Translations under genes and position numbers: made by a program
In this document: positions 1-9,080 of the stretch, in pieces
Position numbering within the stretch: the stretch's first letter is position 1
Layout of the letters: each line of letters opens with the position of its first letter
Assembly (NCBI GenBank): GCA_040756995.1
Contig: JBFLYK010000010.1
Coordinates: 1-64,000 of the forward strand
Direction: 5' to 3'
Length of the DNA stretch: 64,000 bases
From: BP-133 sp040756995
GTDB taxonomy: Bacteria > Actinomycetota > Acidimicrobiia > IMCC26256 > BP-133
The notes under the pieces: model-generated
Database searches by the model: none
Told to the model about the DNA's origin: nothing
What the model saw: only the letters and a program-made list of their open reading frames with translations

Positions 1-122
1 TGCAGCGCACCACGTCGACGGGCGGCCCACGGCCGGGCTCCGGAGCGGGACACGCCTCGCAGGCCCAGCGCCGCGACAAAGAGGCCGGCAGCGGCCACCG
101 CCCCGAAGAGGGCCGGGATCAC
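1..122 (-). CDS. N-terminal fragment of a TadB-like membrane protein
   Basis: Only the first 40 codons are inside the window. The GTG start overlaps the stop of the TadA-like ATPase gene by two bases (GTGGTGA arrangement), so the two are translationally coupled. The visible residues form one hydrophobic helix (about residues 2-22, Ala/Gly/Leu rich) followed by an Arg-rich segment, as expected for the start of a GspF/TadB inner-membrane platform protein. Tad loci normally place tadB directly after tadA, which supports the call. The diagnostic domain lies off the left edge. Confidence 0.5.
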   Translation of the reverse strand, partial: MIPALFGAVAAAGLFVAALGLRGVSRSGARPWAARRRGAL

Positions 123-1453
123 CACCGCTCCTCCCCGGGCAGCTCGCCTGCCGGCCAGCCTCCGGCTTCCAGGCGGGCCCTCAGGTCGTCCCGCAGCCGG
201 GTCCGGGCCTCGACGGTGCCGTCCGGTGTCACCCGCACGATCTCCTCGGTGATGACCATGCCGTGGTGATGTCCGGCCACCTGATGAATCGACGTGACGG
301 CGCCGGGGGCGTCGTCGGGGCCGGTCACCGGCCGGGGCGAGAGATGCACGATGAGATCGACGGCGCCGGCGATCAGTGGCGCAGCGGACTCGAAGGGCAT
401 GGCGTCGGGCCCCATACCGGCGAACGTGGCCAAGCGGAACCACACGTCACCGGCCGTCCGGGCGTGGACGGTGGTCATGGACCCCTGGTTCCCGACCGTG
501 GCGGCGAGGAGGGCGGGCAACACCTCGTGGCCCCGGACCTCCCCGACCACGATCCTGTCCGGGCTGGCCCGCAGGGCGGCCCGCACCAGCTGGGGCATGT
601 CGATGGCACCGACGCCCTCCACGTTCGCTTCCCGGCGGCACAAGGTCAGGACGTCGTTGCGCTGGCCCCGGATGCGGTCGAGACCCAGCTCCGGGGAATC
701 CTCGATGATGACGAGCCGTTCGTCGGCGGGGATCTCGGCGCACATGGCCCGCAGCAGCGTTGTCTTGCCGGTGCCGGTGCCGCCAGACAGGACGGTGTTC
801 AGCTTGCCGTGCACCACGGCGTGGAGCAGCCGGCCCACGAGCGGGGGGAACATGCCCCGCTCGCCGAGGAGGTCGAGCCTGACCAGCTCCCAGTCATGGC
901 GGCGCAGCACCAGGCTCGGCTGGGTGGAGACGCCCATCACGGCGAAGAGCCGGTGGCCGCTGTCGAGCTGGTCGTCGAGGATCGGGTGGGCGGCGTCGAA
1001 CCGACGCTCGCCGCCTGCGCCGGACCGGCGCCGGATGAGGCTCCGGACGAGCTCGATGACCTCGTCGAGATGGTCGACCAGCGGCGGGATTTCTTCCTTG
1101 TAGCCGTTGCGGTGGACGATGAAGGCGGTGCGAGCCCCGTTCATCCGGATCTCCCGCACGCTCGGGTCGTCGAGGTAGGGCTGGAGTGGACCGGCGCCGA
1201 AGAGGCTGTCCAGGACGCGGCGCACGATCGTCTCTTCGTCCCGCCGGGACAGAGGCGGTGTACCCGACCGGGTGTGCTGCTCGGCGAGACCGGCCAGCCA
1301 CTCCTCAGCCAGGGTGGCGGCGAGCGCCCGTTGGTCTTCCGCCTCAATGGGACGCCCGGCCTGCTCGAGGCGGCCTGCTTCGGCAATGAGCCGGTCATCC
1401 ACCGCGGCGCGCAGGCGATGCGCCACCTCTTCCAGTCCTCCGGGGACTCTCAA
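119..1453 (-). CDS. TadA/CpaF-type secretion ATPase
   Basis: A 444-residue hexameric ATPase of the GspE/VirB11/CpaF superfamily, which powers pilus assembly or substrate export at the cytoplasmic face. Walker A is GGTGTGKTT (about 224-232), the Walker B-like segment is DRIVVGEVRG (about 299-308), and TTVHA carries the conserved His. The start chosen is a TTG overlapping the upstream stop (TTGA), preceded by GGAGG at 6 nt; longer in-frame starts run into the upstream gene and encode a low-complexity Arg-rich leader. It sits in an operon with TadZ-, SAF- and TadB-like genes. CpaF is favoured over VirB11 because of this context and the long N-terminal domain. Confidence 0.88.
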   Translation of the reverse strand: MRVPGGLEEVAHRLRAAVDDRLIAEAGRLEQAGRPIEAEDQRALAATLAEEWLAGLAEQHTRSGTPPLSRRDEETIVRRVLDSLFGAGPLQPYLDDPSVREIRMNGARTAFIVHRNGYKEEIPPLVDHLDEVIELVRSLIRRRSGAGGERRFDAAHPILDDQLDSGHRLFAVMGVSTQPSLVLRRHDWELVRLDLLGERGMFPPLVGRLLHAVVHGKLNTVLSGGTGTGKTTLLRAMCAEIPADERLVIIEDSPELGLDRIRGQRNDVLTLCRREANVEGVGAIDMPQLVRAALRASPDRIVVGEVRGHEVLPALLAATVGNQGSMTTVHARTAGDVWFRLATFAGMGPDAMPFESAAPLIAGAVDLIVHLSPRPVTGPDDAPGAVTSIHQVAGHHHGMVITEEIVRVTPDGTVEARTRLRDDLRARLEAGGWPAGELPGEERW

Positions 1454-2250
1454 CGGACACCTCCAGGTTCGACAAGTGGCGCGTTGCCGGCTGGCCGCAG
1501 CGCGATCTCCGGTACACGAACCGGACCGCTGCTTCCGATTTCGGCGGTGAGCGCGTCGGCGAGGCCCCGGGCCGCCCGGACGAGCGGAAGTCGTTCCAGG
1601 AGCCACGGGCGGACCGGGTGGCCGGCCATCGCGTCGGCGCCTCTCGGGTCGTCAGGCAACGACCCCAGCACCGGGACCGCCACGGCCCGGCTGGCGCGGC
1701 CGATGTCGCCGCTCGTGCCGATGGGAACCAGACCGGCCCGCCGGCCCGACTCCTGCAGTTCGACAACGGCGCTGACCGCATGAGCGAGGTCACCCGCCGA
1801 TGAGCGGCACACGACGGCGACCACATCGGCGGCAGCAAGAACTCCGGTGGTAGATGGCCCGTCCGGCCCGGCGCCGTCGACGCGGCCGGCGTCGACGAGG
1901 ACGTCGGTGTCTCGAGCGAGCCGGGCAAGCGCGGCGCCGAGCGCCGGGCCGAGCAGGGAGGTGGCTCGTCCCGCTGCCCGTCCCGGTGGGGCCGGGATCA
2001 CCCGCACGCCGCGGGCCTGTTGGGCGTGGGCCAAGAGGTCGACGGAACCACCGCAGCGGTGCGAACGAGCGGCGAGGGTCACGAGACCGGGCTCGGAGGT
2101 GAGACCGAACCGGCCGGTGAGGTCGCCGCCCGCCGGGTCCAGCTCGATGAGCAGGGGGTCGACCTGGTCGGGCCAGACGTGGGCCAGCGCGGCGATCGTG
2201 GTGGTCACCCCGGGTGCGCCTTTGGCGGAGGCGAGAACGACCAGGCTCAT
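1450..2250 (-). CDS. TadZ/CpaE- or MinD-like P-loop ATPase
   Basis: A 266-residue protein of the ParA/MinD superfamily, the likely membrane-cluster organiser for the adjacent TadA ATPase. The N-terminus carries a P-loop, AKGAPGVTTTI (about 9-19), in which the invariant lysine of GKT is replaced by valine, although the upstream signature lysine (K10) is kept. LIELDPAGGD (about 35-44) matches the switch I-like Asp region. No receiver domain is present, unlike CpaE. It overlaps the SAF gene by 4 nt upstream and the TadA gene by 4 nt downstream. Whether it still hydrolyses ATP is uncertain. Confidence 0.75.
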   Translation of the reverse strand: MSLVVLASAKGAPGVTTTIAALAHVWPDQVDPLLIELDPAGGDLTGRFGLTSEPGLVTLAARSHRCGGSVDLLAHAQQARGVRVIPAPPGRAAGRATSLLGPALGAALARLARDTDVLVDAGRVDGAGPDGPSTTGVLAAADVVAVVCRSSAGDLAHAVSAVVELQESGRRAGLVPIGTSGDIGRASRAVAVPVLGSLPDDPRGADAMAGHPVRPWLLERLPLVRAARGLADALTAEIGSSGPVRVPEIALRPAGNAPLVEPGGVR

Positions 2251-2891
2251 GACGCGGGCAGGAGGAAGAGACTGAGGCGACGGGCGGATGCCGCAGTGGC
2301 GACCGGTGCCGCCGCCTCCCGCGGGAGTTGCAGCCCGACCACGACGCCTGAACCGCTGGGCAGCGGATCCACGGTGGTGACGACGCCGGTGGCGAGTTCC
2401 CCGCCGGACGCCCCGTCCGTCGCGGTGGCGGCTTCGACGGCGACGACCCGGCTGCCCGGCCCGATGCGGGGCGGGAAGCGGCCCGGTTCGAGGGCGACAC
2501 CCACGGACGCCTCACCCTGACCAAGAGCCGGAGCGGCGCCGGCGTGGGCCGGCTGAAGGAGGGTACCGGCCGGCAGGGTGACCGCTGCGACCTGGCCGAT
2601 GAAGGACGACCGGTCCGAGGCCGGCACCACGGGGAGGGATTGGTCGGCCCCGACACGTACGGTCCGCAGGTCATCTGGGCCGAGGACGTGGCCCACCTGA
2701 ACCGGCCGGGCCAGGGCGAGGACCGGTTCCCGCCGGTCAGCGGAGAGCGCGGCGGACGCGGCGACGACCGAGCCGATCAGCGCGGCGGCGATCCCCCCGC
2801 CGACGAGGGGCCAGGAGCGGCGTCGGGGGGACGGCCGGAGGCGGGTGCCATTGGCGGCTGGTGCGTCGGGGCGGACGGTGGTCACGGTCAT
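2247..2891 (-). CDS. SAF-domain membrane protein, CpaB-like
   Basis: A 214-residue protein with a short basic cytoplasmic N-terminus, one transmembrane helix (about residues 32-52) and a SAF domain (about 58-120; ALARPVQVGHVLGPDDLRTV). It lies upstream of TadZ- and TadA-like genes, as CpaB/RcpC does in Tad pilus operons. There it is thought to act in the periplasm or cell wall zone of the secretion complex. ATG start at 2891, overlapping the upstream stop as ATGA; longer in-frame starts encode Arg-rich antisense-like sequence. The C-terminal half (about 125-214) resembles the second CpaB domain only loosely. Confidence 0.75.
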   Translation of the reverse strand: MTVTTVRPDAPAANGTRLRPSPRRRSWPLVGGGIAAALIGSVVAASAALSADRREPVLALARPVQVGHVLGPDDLRTVRVGADQSLPVVPASDRSSFIGQVAAVTLPAGTLLQPAHAGAAPALGQGEASVGVALEPGRFPPRIGPGSRVVAVEAATATDGASGGELATGVVTTVDPLPSGSGVVVGLQLPREAAAPVATAASARRLSLFLLPAS

Positions 2892-3793
2892 CGGGACTCC
2901 TCGGGCGGGATGTTGACGGCCTGGATCTCGGCCACCGGAACCATGACGGCGCTTGTGCGGCGAGGGATCGTTCCCAGGTCGCCGCCCCCGGGAGCGCCTT
3001 CGCTGGTCCAGGTGACGTGCCAGTAGACGGTGGCGGTGACGGGGTAGGCACCGTCGGGCGTGCCGGCCCTCGGCCACGTCCAGACGTGGACGCAGTCACC
3101 CCGGTCGCCGGGGGCCTTCGGGTCCGGCGGGCGTCCGGGAGCGGGACACGAGACGACCGTCCCGTCCGCCGTGTCCCAGTCGATGCGGGTGGGTTCGGCC
3201 GTGACTGTCACCCGCAGTCCCGGCACTTCGGCGGTGGCGCTGGTCGGGTTGAGGCCGCCGTCGAGCCACAGTGCGGTGGGGTGGTTGACGAACGTCCACG
3301 GCGATGACGGCGCGAACCTGGGCTGCGGATCGGGGAAGGTCAGGCGGGACCGGGCTTCCTCGATCAGGGCCGGTGTGTCGGCGGTACGGATGAAGACCGG
3401 CGTGCGGTCGGGGGCGCGGACGATCGACTGGAGCGCGAGCGTGTCGTTGATGGGGTCGGCCCGATCGGGGAAGGCAGCTTCGATGGCGGCCGTCTCCCGA
3501 GCGTCGACGCAGACCTTCTCGAACCACCGGCCGGGCCCGTCAGCGGCGATCGGGGACCCGTCGGGTCGGGTCAGGACCGTCCCGTCGGGGACGTCGAGGC
3601 GGTAGTAGCGACAGCTGACCGGGTTCCAACTGCGGGCGCGGCCTCGACGGGCTCCGGCCCGTTCGGTGGCCGCACCGGCTTCGCAGCCCTCGTCGTCGCA
3701 GACGGCCCGCACCCGGTTCCGGGCGATCGCCGGCGGAGGCATCAGCAGACCGATGACAACGCCCAGGGTGATCGTGACGATCAGGCGGCGCAT
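2888..3793 (-). CDS. Secreted protein of unknown function in the secretion operon
   Basis: A 301-residue protein with a clear signal peptide (MRRLIVTITLGVVIGLLMPP, then Ala-rich cleavage region). The mature part has two early cysteines (CDDEGC) and several more, suggesting disulphides outside the membrane. I recognise no family. A hydrophilic segment (about 55-130) is followed by a region that could be beta-sandwich-like (about 180-300; repeated VTVT strands, a WTW motif). ATG at 3793 overlaps the end of the lipoprotein gene by 13 nt, and its own end overlaps the SAF gene by 4 nt. Its place suggests an extracytoplasmic component of the transfer apparatus. Confidence 0.7.
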   Translation of the reverse strand: MRRLIVTITLGVVIGLLMPPPAIARNRVRAVCDDEGCEAGAATERAGARRGRARSWNPVSCRYYRLDVPDGTVLTRPDGSPIAADGPGRWFEKVCVDARETAAIEAAFPDRADPINDTLALQSIVRAPDRTPVFIRTADTPALIEEARSRLTFPDPQPRFAPSSPWTFVNHPTALWLDGGLNPTSATAEVPGLRVTVTAEPTRIDWDTADGTVVSCPAPGRPPDPKAPGDRGDCVHVWTWPRAGTPDGAYPVTATVYWHVTWTSEGAPGGGDLGTIPRRTSAVMVPVAEIQAVNIPPEESR

Positions 3794-4374
3794 GCGACGT
3801 CCTTCCCGGCGACCGACGTCACTCTCCACCGGCCGTCGGAACGAACCAGCACCACATGGAACAGGCTGCGGGCCCCGGGAGTTTCCGGTTCGATCCACCG
3901 GTTGGCCTTGGTGTCCCAGACACCCCCGGTGTCGTCGGCGCAGTCGTCCACGACGGCCCGATCCGCGGTCAGCTCGACGATCTTCGGCCGGTTCACGTCG
4001 CCTTCGCCGCCCCGGGCAACCCAACCACGGAGCCGGTCGAGCTGGAACTGCTCGTAGAGATGGTCGTACTCACCGTTGGTGGCCACGACCCCGAACCGGT
4101 CCCGGAACACGGCCGGGTCGAAGGGGGCCGCCTCGGCGGCATAGGCGTCATAGGTCGCCCAGAAGTCGCGGTAGGCGGCCAGCACCGCCGCCTCCGGATC
4201 GGAGCTTGTGGCCGGGGTGGTCGGAGCCGGGCCCGACGTGGTCGTGGACGGCTGGGTTCCGGCGACACGCCCTCCATCGGTTCCGCCGGAGCGGCCGCCG
4301 CCACAGGCGGCCAGGGTGGAGCTGAGGATGACGGCGCAGAGGCACCGCCTTGTCTTGGTCGTGGTGTTGTGCAT
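3781..4374 (-). CDS. Lipoprotein of the secretion operon
   Basis: A 197-residue protein with an n-region containing KTRR, a hydrophobic core and a lipobox ending LAAC, then a Gly/Ser/Thr/Pro linker of about 40 residues. The folded part (about 65-197) has aromatic-rich helices (YRDFWATYDAYA) and ends in strands (RSLFHVVLVRSDGRWRVTS). It resembles the NTF2/SnoaL-like or VirB8-like fold seen in actinobacterial conjugation lipoproteins, though only by pattern. Start at ATG 4374 is chosen because it gives a compact lipoprotein signal; ATG 4404 is possible. About 90 nt separate it from the ATPase gene upstream, the only gap in the operon. Confidence 0.7.
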   Translation of the reverse strand: MHNTTTKTRRCLCAVILSSTLAACGGGRSGGTDGGRVAGTQPSTTTSGPAPTTPATSSDPEAAVLAAYRDFWATYDAYAAEAAPFDPAVFRDRFGVVATNGEYDHLYEQFQLDRLRGWVARGGEGDVNRPKIVELTADRAVVDDCADDTGGVWDTKANRWIEPETPGARSLFHVVLVRSDGRWRVTSVAGKDVACAA

Positions 4375-4463
4375 GGGTGTCTTCGGGTTCCTCTCGAGCG
4401 ACATCCGAGAGCCGGGGGAGAGCCGGGATCCGTTCCAAACCGGGCAACGGCGGGCAGATCCGG

Positions 4464-5783
4464 TCATGACGGCCGCTCCCACTCAAACTTCGCAGAGTGG
4501 CCGAAATCGTCACAGAAAACTGCGTTGCGTCCAAGGAGGGCGCCGTCGGAGTCGGCGAACTTCCATTCCGACGGAGCGACGACGTGTTGCACGACTTCGG
4601 CATGCTCGCCCCAGCGCCACAGAGCTCGACCCCGGGCGAGATTGGGGAGCAGCGCCGCCTGGCGGTCGGTCAGGTCGAGCAAAGTCCGGGTTTCCGCCAC
4701 CTGGTCGGGTGCCTGGCGGAAGAGGACTCTGGTCTCGGTGTCGGCGAGGAGCCCGGCCGCGACCTTGGCCAGGGCTGTGCCGTCGTCAGACTGGGAACGG
4801 AGGTCGCTGATCCGATGGACGACGGCGATGTTGGCCACGCCGTAGTCCCGGCACAGCTTCCACGACGCCTGGAGATGACGCACCGACGCCGACGTGGCGA
4901 GCAGGGCCCATGCCTCGTCGACGACCTGGAGCCGCTGCGTCCCGTCCCGGATCGCCAGACGAGCCTGGACCCAGGCGGTGGCCGCCACCATGACCAGCGC
5001 CAGCGCGGCGGGGTCGTGGTGGACGGCCGACAGGTCGACGACGAGCCCGGGGCCGTCGGGATCCAACCGCACCGTGGAGCGGCCGTCGAACATGCCACGC
5101 AGGTCCCGGTCGAGCAGCTTGCCGAGCGCCAGCCGGAGTGGTTCCACTTCCCGGGCGAGTTCGGCGGGGGAGCGCCCGGCCCGCTCGGCCATGATGGCCG
5201 GCGGCTCGGAGAGCAGCCGGGCGACGTCGCCCAGCTCGGCGGTGGGGTCGGCGGCCAGGAAGTCGACCGCCCATCCCACGGCCGCGTCCTCGAGCGGGTT
5301 GAGATCCCGGCGCAGGACGGTCGACAACAGGGCGGCGAGCAGCACCATGCGGCGGGAGGCCACGAGTTCTGGTGCGCCGGGGCCGGGATCGAGAGGGTTG
5401 AGCCGAACGCCGCCACCCGGCCGCATCGCCACGACGGGCAGCCCCAGCGCGTCGGCCAGACCGCTGTATTCACCCTTGGGATCGCAGATCGCCACCCATC
5501 GGCGTGCCTGGCCGCGGCGTCGCCACCCCACGAGGCGGTGGACCATCGTCTTGACGGCGGCGGACTTCCCCGCTCCGGGCTGGCCGACGACCAGCACGTT
5601 GGGGTTCGAAAGCGTCCCTGCGGCGTAGGCGTCGAACGGGTCGGCCACGAACGGGCCCGATCCCAGGACACCGATTCCGAGACAGGCCGAGGCTCCCGCC
5701 TGGCGGCCCGGCGCCAGACAGGGGTACAGGCCGCAGGCCTGCGCCGTCGTCGCCCGGAGCCGGACGAGCCCTGGTGCTCTCAC
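4464..5783 (-). CDS. VirB4/TraC-like conjugation ATPase
   Basis: A 439-residue P-loop ATPase with Walker A GQPGAGKS (about 67-74), a following Asp/Lys segment (ICDPKGEYSGLADALG) typical of VirB4/TraC/HerA ATPases, and Walker B LQVVDEAWALLA. The C-terminal block resembles the QSDDGTALA / RVLFRQ sensor region of the family. GTG start overlaps the upstream stop as GTGA. It lacks the large N-terminal domain of full VirB4; here that role may be played by the separate 469-residue protein encoded just upstream. Predicted to drive pilus or DNA-transfer channel assembly at the inner face of the membrane. Confidence 0.85.
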   Translation of the reverse strand: MRAPGLVRLRATTAQACGLYPCLAPGRQAGASACLGIGVLGSGPFVADPFDAYAAGTLSNPNVLVVGQPGAGKSAAVKTMVHRLVGWRRRGQARRWVAICDPKGEYSGLADALGLPVVAMRPGGGVRLNPLDPGPGAPELVASRRMVLLAALLSTVLRRDLNPLEDAAVGWAVDFLAADPTAELGDVARLLSEPPAIMAERAGRSPAELAREVEPLRLALGKLLDRDLRGMFDGRSTVRLDPDGPGLVVDLSAVHHDPAALALVMVAATAWVQARLAIRDGTQRLQVVDEAWALLATSASVRHLQASWKLCRDYGVANIAVVHRISDLRSQSDDGTALAKVAAGLLADTETRVLFRQAPDQVAETRTLLDLTDRQAALLPNLARGRALWRWGEHAEVVQHVVAPSEWKFADSDGALLGRNAVFCDDFGHSAKFEWERPS

Positions 5784-7189
5784 CGGCTCGTCCCCGGGTC
5801 GGGCGTGAACGCGACCGGCAACGAAAGCGCGAACCCGAGGCCGTGGCATCCCGACCACGGCGCGAGCTCCACCCCGGCGGCGGCCGCCGCCGAGAAGGCT
5901 TCCGCCTCCCGCTCGTCGAGTTCCTCGCTGCTTCCCGCCGACAGGATCACCAGGCCGGCGGTGACGACCTCCGGATGGCCGGCGGTGAACTCGGCCTCCC
6001 GGCTGGCGAGCGCTTCGCGGGCGGCGTCGTGATCGGCACCGACGCGGAAGCCCGACCGGCGGCGCTGCTCGGCGTCCGAGTCCAGCCGGGCGGCTTCCCG
6101 CTCGATCGCCCGGCGGGAGGAGAAAGGCGGAACCGGTTCGAACAGCACGCAGACGGAGCGGGGCGGCGGCAGGGTCAGCAGCAGGTCACCCATCCATTCG
6201 GCCTGGACGGCACCCCGAGGCCAGGAGAGCACCCGATACGCCCGGTGGTGCGTCCCGTCGACCCGCAGCCCGTCCCAGTCCTCTTTGAGGCCGGACGGGC
6301 CTGCGTCGGCCGGCGTGACGAGAGCGGCCAGCTCGGCGAGCGACCGGTGTTGCCGTCGCGCCGGAGAGGCGGCCGGATCCAGGCGTTGCCGGAGTGCGGC
6401 TGCCAGTCCGGCGCTGTCGAGCGGCCTGGCGTCGAACCCCGCGTTGCTGAGCCGCTCGGCGAACCGGTCGACCGTTCCGGCGACCCGGGCGACGAGACGT
6501 TCGTCTTCTTCGCGGCGCCCGCTCCCCAGCACCAACGTCAGCAGCACCTCCTGGACGGCGACGTCGGCGACTGCCCGGTTCACTTCGCCCATTGCCAGAG
6601 CGGCCGGGCCGGAACCGCCGTAGGGGCGTGGTGCCTGTGCGGCGGCGAACGATGTCCATCGCAGGTGCAGCACCCGCGACCGCTCTCGATGAAGGCTCCC
6701 CAGCGCATCACCGAAGGCGGCGACGAGCCGCTCCTGCTCGGCGTCGGAGGCGAGGAGGAACGGGGTGGGAGCGCAGAGCCGCAACGTGGCCGCGGCCGCG
6801 CCCCCGCGCCGGTCGACAGCGATAGCCACCGGCTGACCGTCGGCTGTGTCCCCTTGCAGGAACTCGTGGCGGTCCAGCGGATGCGGCAGGACCGAGGTGG
6901 CGCCGGATTGGGGAACCAGGGGAGCCGAGAACCGCCGGTGCCGGCGTCGGAGGACGAAACCCACCGCCGCAGGGATCACCTCGGTGAGAGGACGGCCTCC
7001 GGGACGGATCGATCCGAGACCGATCCCGACCACGACCGGGACAGCCGCCAGAAGCACCGATCCGCTGTCCACCAGGACGAGCACGCCGACGACGAGGCCG
7101 GCAGCCCCGGGAACCACCCGCTCCGGTCCCAATCCGAGCAACCAACCGGTTCTGTCGGGGTCGGGAAGACGGTAGGTCCGCATCGTCAC
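5780..7189 (-). CDS. SCO6880-family / PrgI-like membrane-associated conjugation protein
   Basis: A 469-residue protein with two hydrophobic segments near the N-terminus (about 26-40 and 42-60), then a long soluble domain rich in Ala/Arg/Leu. The arrangement matches the SCO6880 family, which precedes the VirB4-like ATPase in actinobacterial integrative elements and supplies its N-terminal half. Features used: early YRLPDPDRTGWLLGLG motif, short membrane hairpin, and position directly upstream with a 4-nt overlap (GTGA). GTG at 7189 is used; an ATG two codons inside is an alternative. Function is inferred from context. Confidence 0.7.
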   Translation of the reverse strand: MTMRTYRLPDPDRTGWLLGLGPERVVPGAAGLVVGVLVLVDSGSVLLAAVPVVVGIGLGSIRPGGRPLTEVIPAAVGFVLRRRHRRFSAPLVPQSGATSVLPHPLDRHEFLQGDTADGQPVAIAVDRRGGAAAATLRLCAPTPFLLASDAEQERLVAAFGDALGSLHRERSRVLHLRWTSFAAAQAPRPYGGSGPAALAMGEVNRAVADVAVQEVLLTLVLGSGRREEDERLVARVAGTVDRFAERLSNAGFDARPLDSAGLAAALRQRLDPAASPARRQHRSLAELAALVTPADAGPSGLKEDWDGLRVDGTHHRAYRVLSWPRGAVQAEWMGDLLLTLPPPRSVCVLFEPVPPFSSRRAIEREAARLDSDAEQRRRSGFRVGADHDAAREALASREAEFTAGHPEVVTAGLVILSAGSSEELDEREAEAFSAAAAAGVELAPWSGCHGLGFALSLPVAFTPDPGTSR

Positions 7190-8469
7190 TGGTCAACTCC
7201 TTTCGGAGGACGGCCACCCGAGCCCCGATCGGGACGGGTCGGAAGCTCGATTCGGCGATCCGGAGCCGAGGCGTTCGGGCTGCGGTCCGCCGGAGGCGTG
7301 GAGGCCGTCTTCGAGGTGCCGTCGAGCCTCTGAGGCGGACGGGCATGGTCGGCGCTGGTCGGTGATGTGGCCGCCCTGGTCCCGCTCCTTCGCCCGTCGG
7401 GGTGAGCCGAGGGTCCCGCCGCGCGCATGGGGCCGGCGGCCATGGCAGCCGGCCCAGCGGCAGAAGTCGCTGGATGGCCGGCGGCCACCATCCGGGTCAC
7501 CCGGCCGGGCAGCGCTCCCGCGGCCGCCGCGGCCTGGGCCCCCCGGACAGGCGATGAAGCGATGCCGTGGGCCACCACCGCGGTTTCGACCACTGGAAGC
7601 AGACGGAGCACGACGAACGGCGTGAAGGCAGCCAGGCCCATGAGGGTCGCCCCGCCCAACAGCGACGCCATGGTGAGCGGTGTGGCCGAGGCGCCTTCGG
7701 TTGGCCCGCCGCCGGCCAGTGCGGCCGAGCCGAGGGCCAGCACCACGGCGATCACGAACTTCGACACGATCACGGCGATCCCCAGTTCGACGAGCCGGCG
7801 GAAGATTCCACGCGCGCCAGGCCAGATCCGGGCGGCAAGGACCAGAGGCGCGAACGCCACCAGCAGGAACACGAGAGCGGAGCGGACGGCCAACTCGACC
7901 CATACAAGGAACGCGCCGAGGAGGAAGACGACCAGCAAGAAGGTCAAGGCCAAGCCACCGGCCGGGACTGCGGCGGTCGCCGTGAGTCCGTCCACGAACC
8001 GCCCGAGGTTCGCCGGCGCGTCACCCAGCACCAGATGGGTCGCCTCGTCGGTGACCCCGAGGAGAAGTTCCGTCGCGCCAACCACGGTCACCATTCCCAG
8101 AACCGACAGCGGCAGTTGCGTCAGAACCGCCCGGAGCATCCCTCCCGGGTCGCCGGCCAGGACGCCCTGGAGGACGGCAAGGAACACGAAGATCAGAGTG
8201 AGCGCAATCGCCAGGACGCCAATGTCGCCGGCGAGGGCACGGCCCCGCGGGCCCGCCCACCATCCATGGGCGAAGTCGATCTGAGCCGGCCCCGAGAGCG
8301 CGGCCACCACCTCCCGGCCGATGTCCCGACAGCCGTCAGCCACCCACGACACGAGAAAGGACCCGAGACCGTCGAACAGCGAGCCCGTTGTGGCCCGGGC
8401 GACGTTGCTCGCGGCGTCGGTGACGACCTCGACCGGGTTCGGAATCCCGGCTAACACGACGCGGGTCAT
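7186..8469 (-). CDS. TrbL/VirB6-like polytopic membrane protein
   Basis: A 427-residue integral membrane protein with about six or seven hydrophobic helices (roughly residues 82-105, 115-138, 170-195, 200-220, 232-262, 268-300). A cytoplasmic tail of about 115 residues follows, rich in Ala, Pro, Ser and Thr. This topology and the position next to VirB4-like and small membrane genes fit the VirB6/TrbL channel component. The disordered tail is also common in that family. ATGA overlaps at both ends indicate coupling with the neighbours. Primary sequence alone does not prove the family. Confidence 0.7.
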   Translation of the reverse strand: MTRVVLAGIPNPVEVVTDAASNVARATTGSLFDGLGSFLVSWVADGCRDIGREVVAALSGPAQIDFAHGWWAGPRGRALAGDIGVLAIALTLIFVFLAVLQGVLAGDPGGMLRAVLTQLPLSVLGMVTVVGATELLLGVTDEATHLVLGDAPANLGRFVDGLTATAAVPAGGLALTFLLVVFLLGAFLVWVELAVRSALVFLLVAFAPLVLAARIWPGARGIFRRLVELGIAVIVSKFVIAVVLALGSAALAGGGPTEGASATPLTMASLLGGATLMGLAAFTPFVVLRLLPVVETAVVAHGIASSPVRGAQAAAAAGALPGRVTRMVAAGHPATSAAGPAAMAAGPMRAAGPSAHPDGRRSGTRAATSPTSADHARPPQRLDGTSKTASTPPADRSPNASAPDRRIELPTRPDRGSGGRPPKGVDQ

Positions 8470-9080
8470 CCGGGGATCGCCTCGAATGGCGACACGGCAT
8501 CGACGTCAGCCGGCTCGGCGGATTGGGCCGGATGCGCTCCGGGACGCGGCCCAGGGACGTCCTGGTAGTCAGCCAGGCGCCACGCTCCGGCCTCCCGGAC
8601 AAGCTGCATCTTCGCGACTCGCCACTCTTCGTAGAGCGGGAGCCGCGGCGGTGCAACGACGCGACTGAACCAGAGGTCGACCCGCGCCCGGCCCGGCCCT
8701 TCGTTGGACGAACGTGCTCCGAGGGGGCCGACCCAAAAACGGGTCGGTCCTCCGGGATAGCCGGCGTGAAGACGCTCGAGGTCGCCGCGTAGGCTCGTTG
8801 CCAGCCGCTCGCCGTCGGCCGTGGTGGCCATCGCCCTGATCTCCGCAGCAGCCGCATCCGGGCCGACGGCAGGGAAGCGCGTATGGGCCCGGAGGATTCT
8901 CACGGCCACGAGAAGCGGATCACCGGCGCCGTTCACCGAAGCCGGAGCGAAGAAGGCGTCATGGGAGGGGAGCGCCGCACGGGTCCGGGGCTCTACCTCA
9001 GGCAGGAAGCGCCCGGCGATGACCAGCGCGAGGACGGCGCCAAACTGGACGGCGCGGTTTCGCACCAGGCGGCCGATCAC
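8466..9080 (-). CDS. Membrane-anchored protein of the secretion operon
   Basis: A 204-residue protein starting at a GTG that overlaps the upstream stop (GTGA). One N-terminal helix (about residues 10-24) anchors a domain of about 170 residues that ends with RVAKMQLVREAGAWRLADYQ, a strand-turn pattern similar to VirB8/TrbF or NTF2-like folds. Such single-helix proteins often act as the periplasmic scaffold of conjugation machines in Gram-positive bacteria. The family is not confirmed. The operon position between the VirB6-like protein and the small two-helix protein supports a structural role. Confidence 0.65.
   Translation of the reverse strand: MIGRLVRNRAVQFGAVLALVIAGRFLPEVEPRTRAALPSHDAFFAPASVNGAGDPLLVAVRILRAHTRFPAVGPDAAAAEIRAMATTADGERLATSLRGDLERLHAGYPGGPTRFWVGPLGARSSNEGPGRARVDLWFSRVVAPPRLPLYEEWRVAKMQLVREAGAWRLADYQDVPGPRPGAHPAQSAEPADVDAVSPFEAIPG

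Noticed and set aside
7427..8284. Plus-strand frame inside the TrbL/VirB6-like gene
   Set aside because: Composition is Ser/Thr/Arg/Pro-rich antisense of a membrane protein; the minus-strand frame has clear helices and coupled overlaps.
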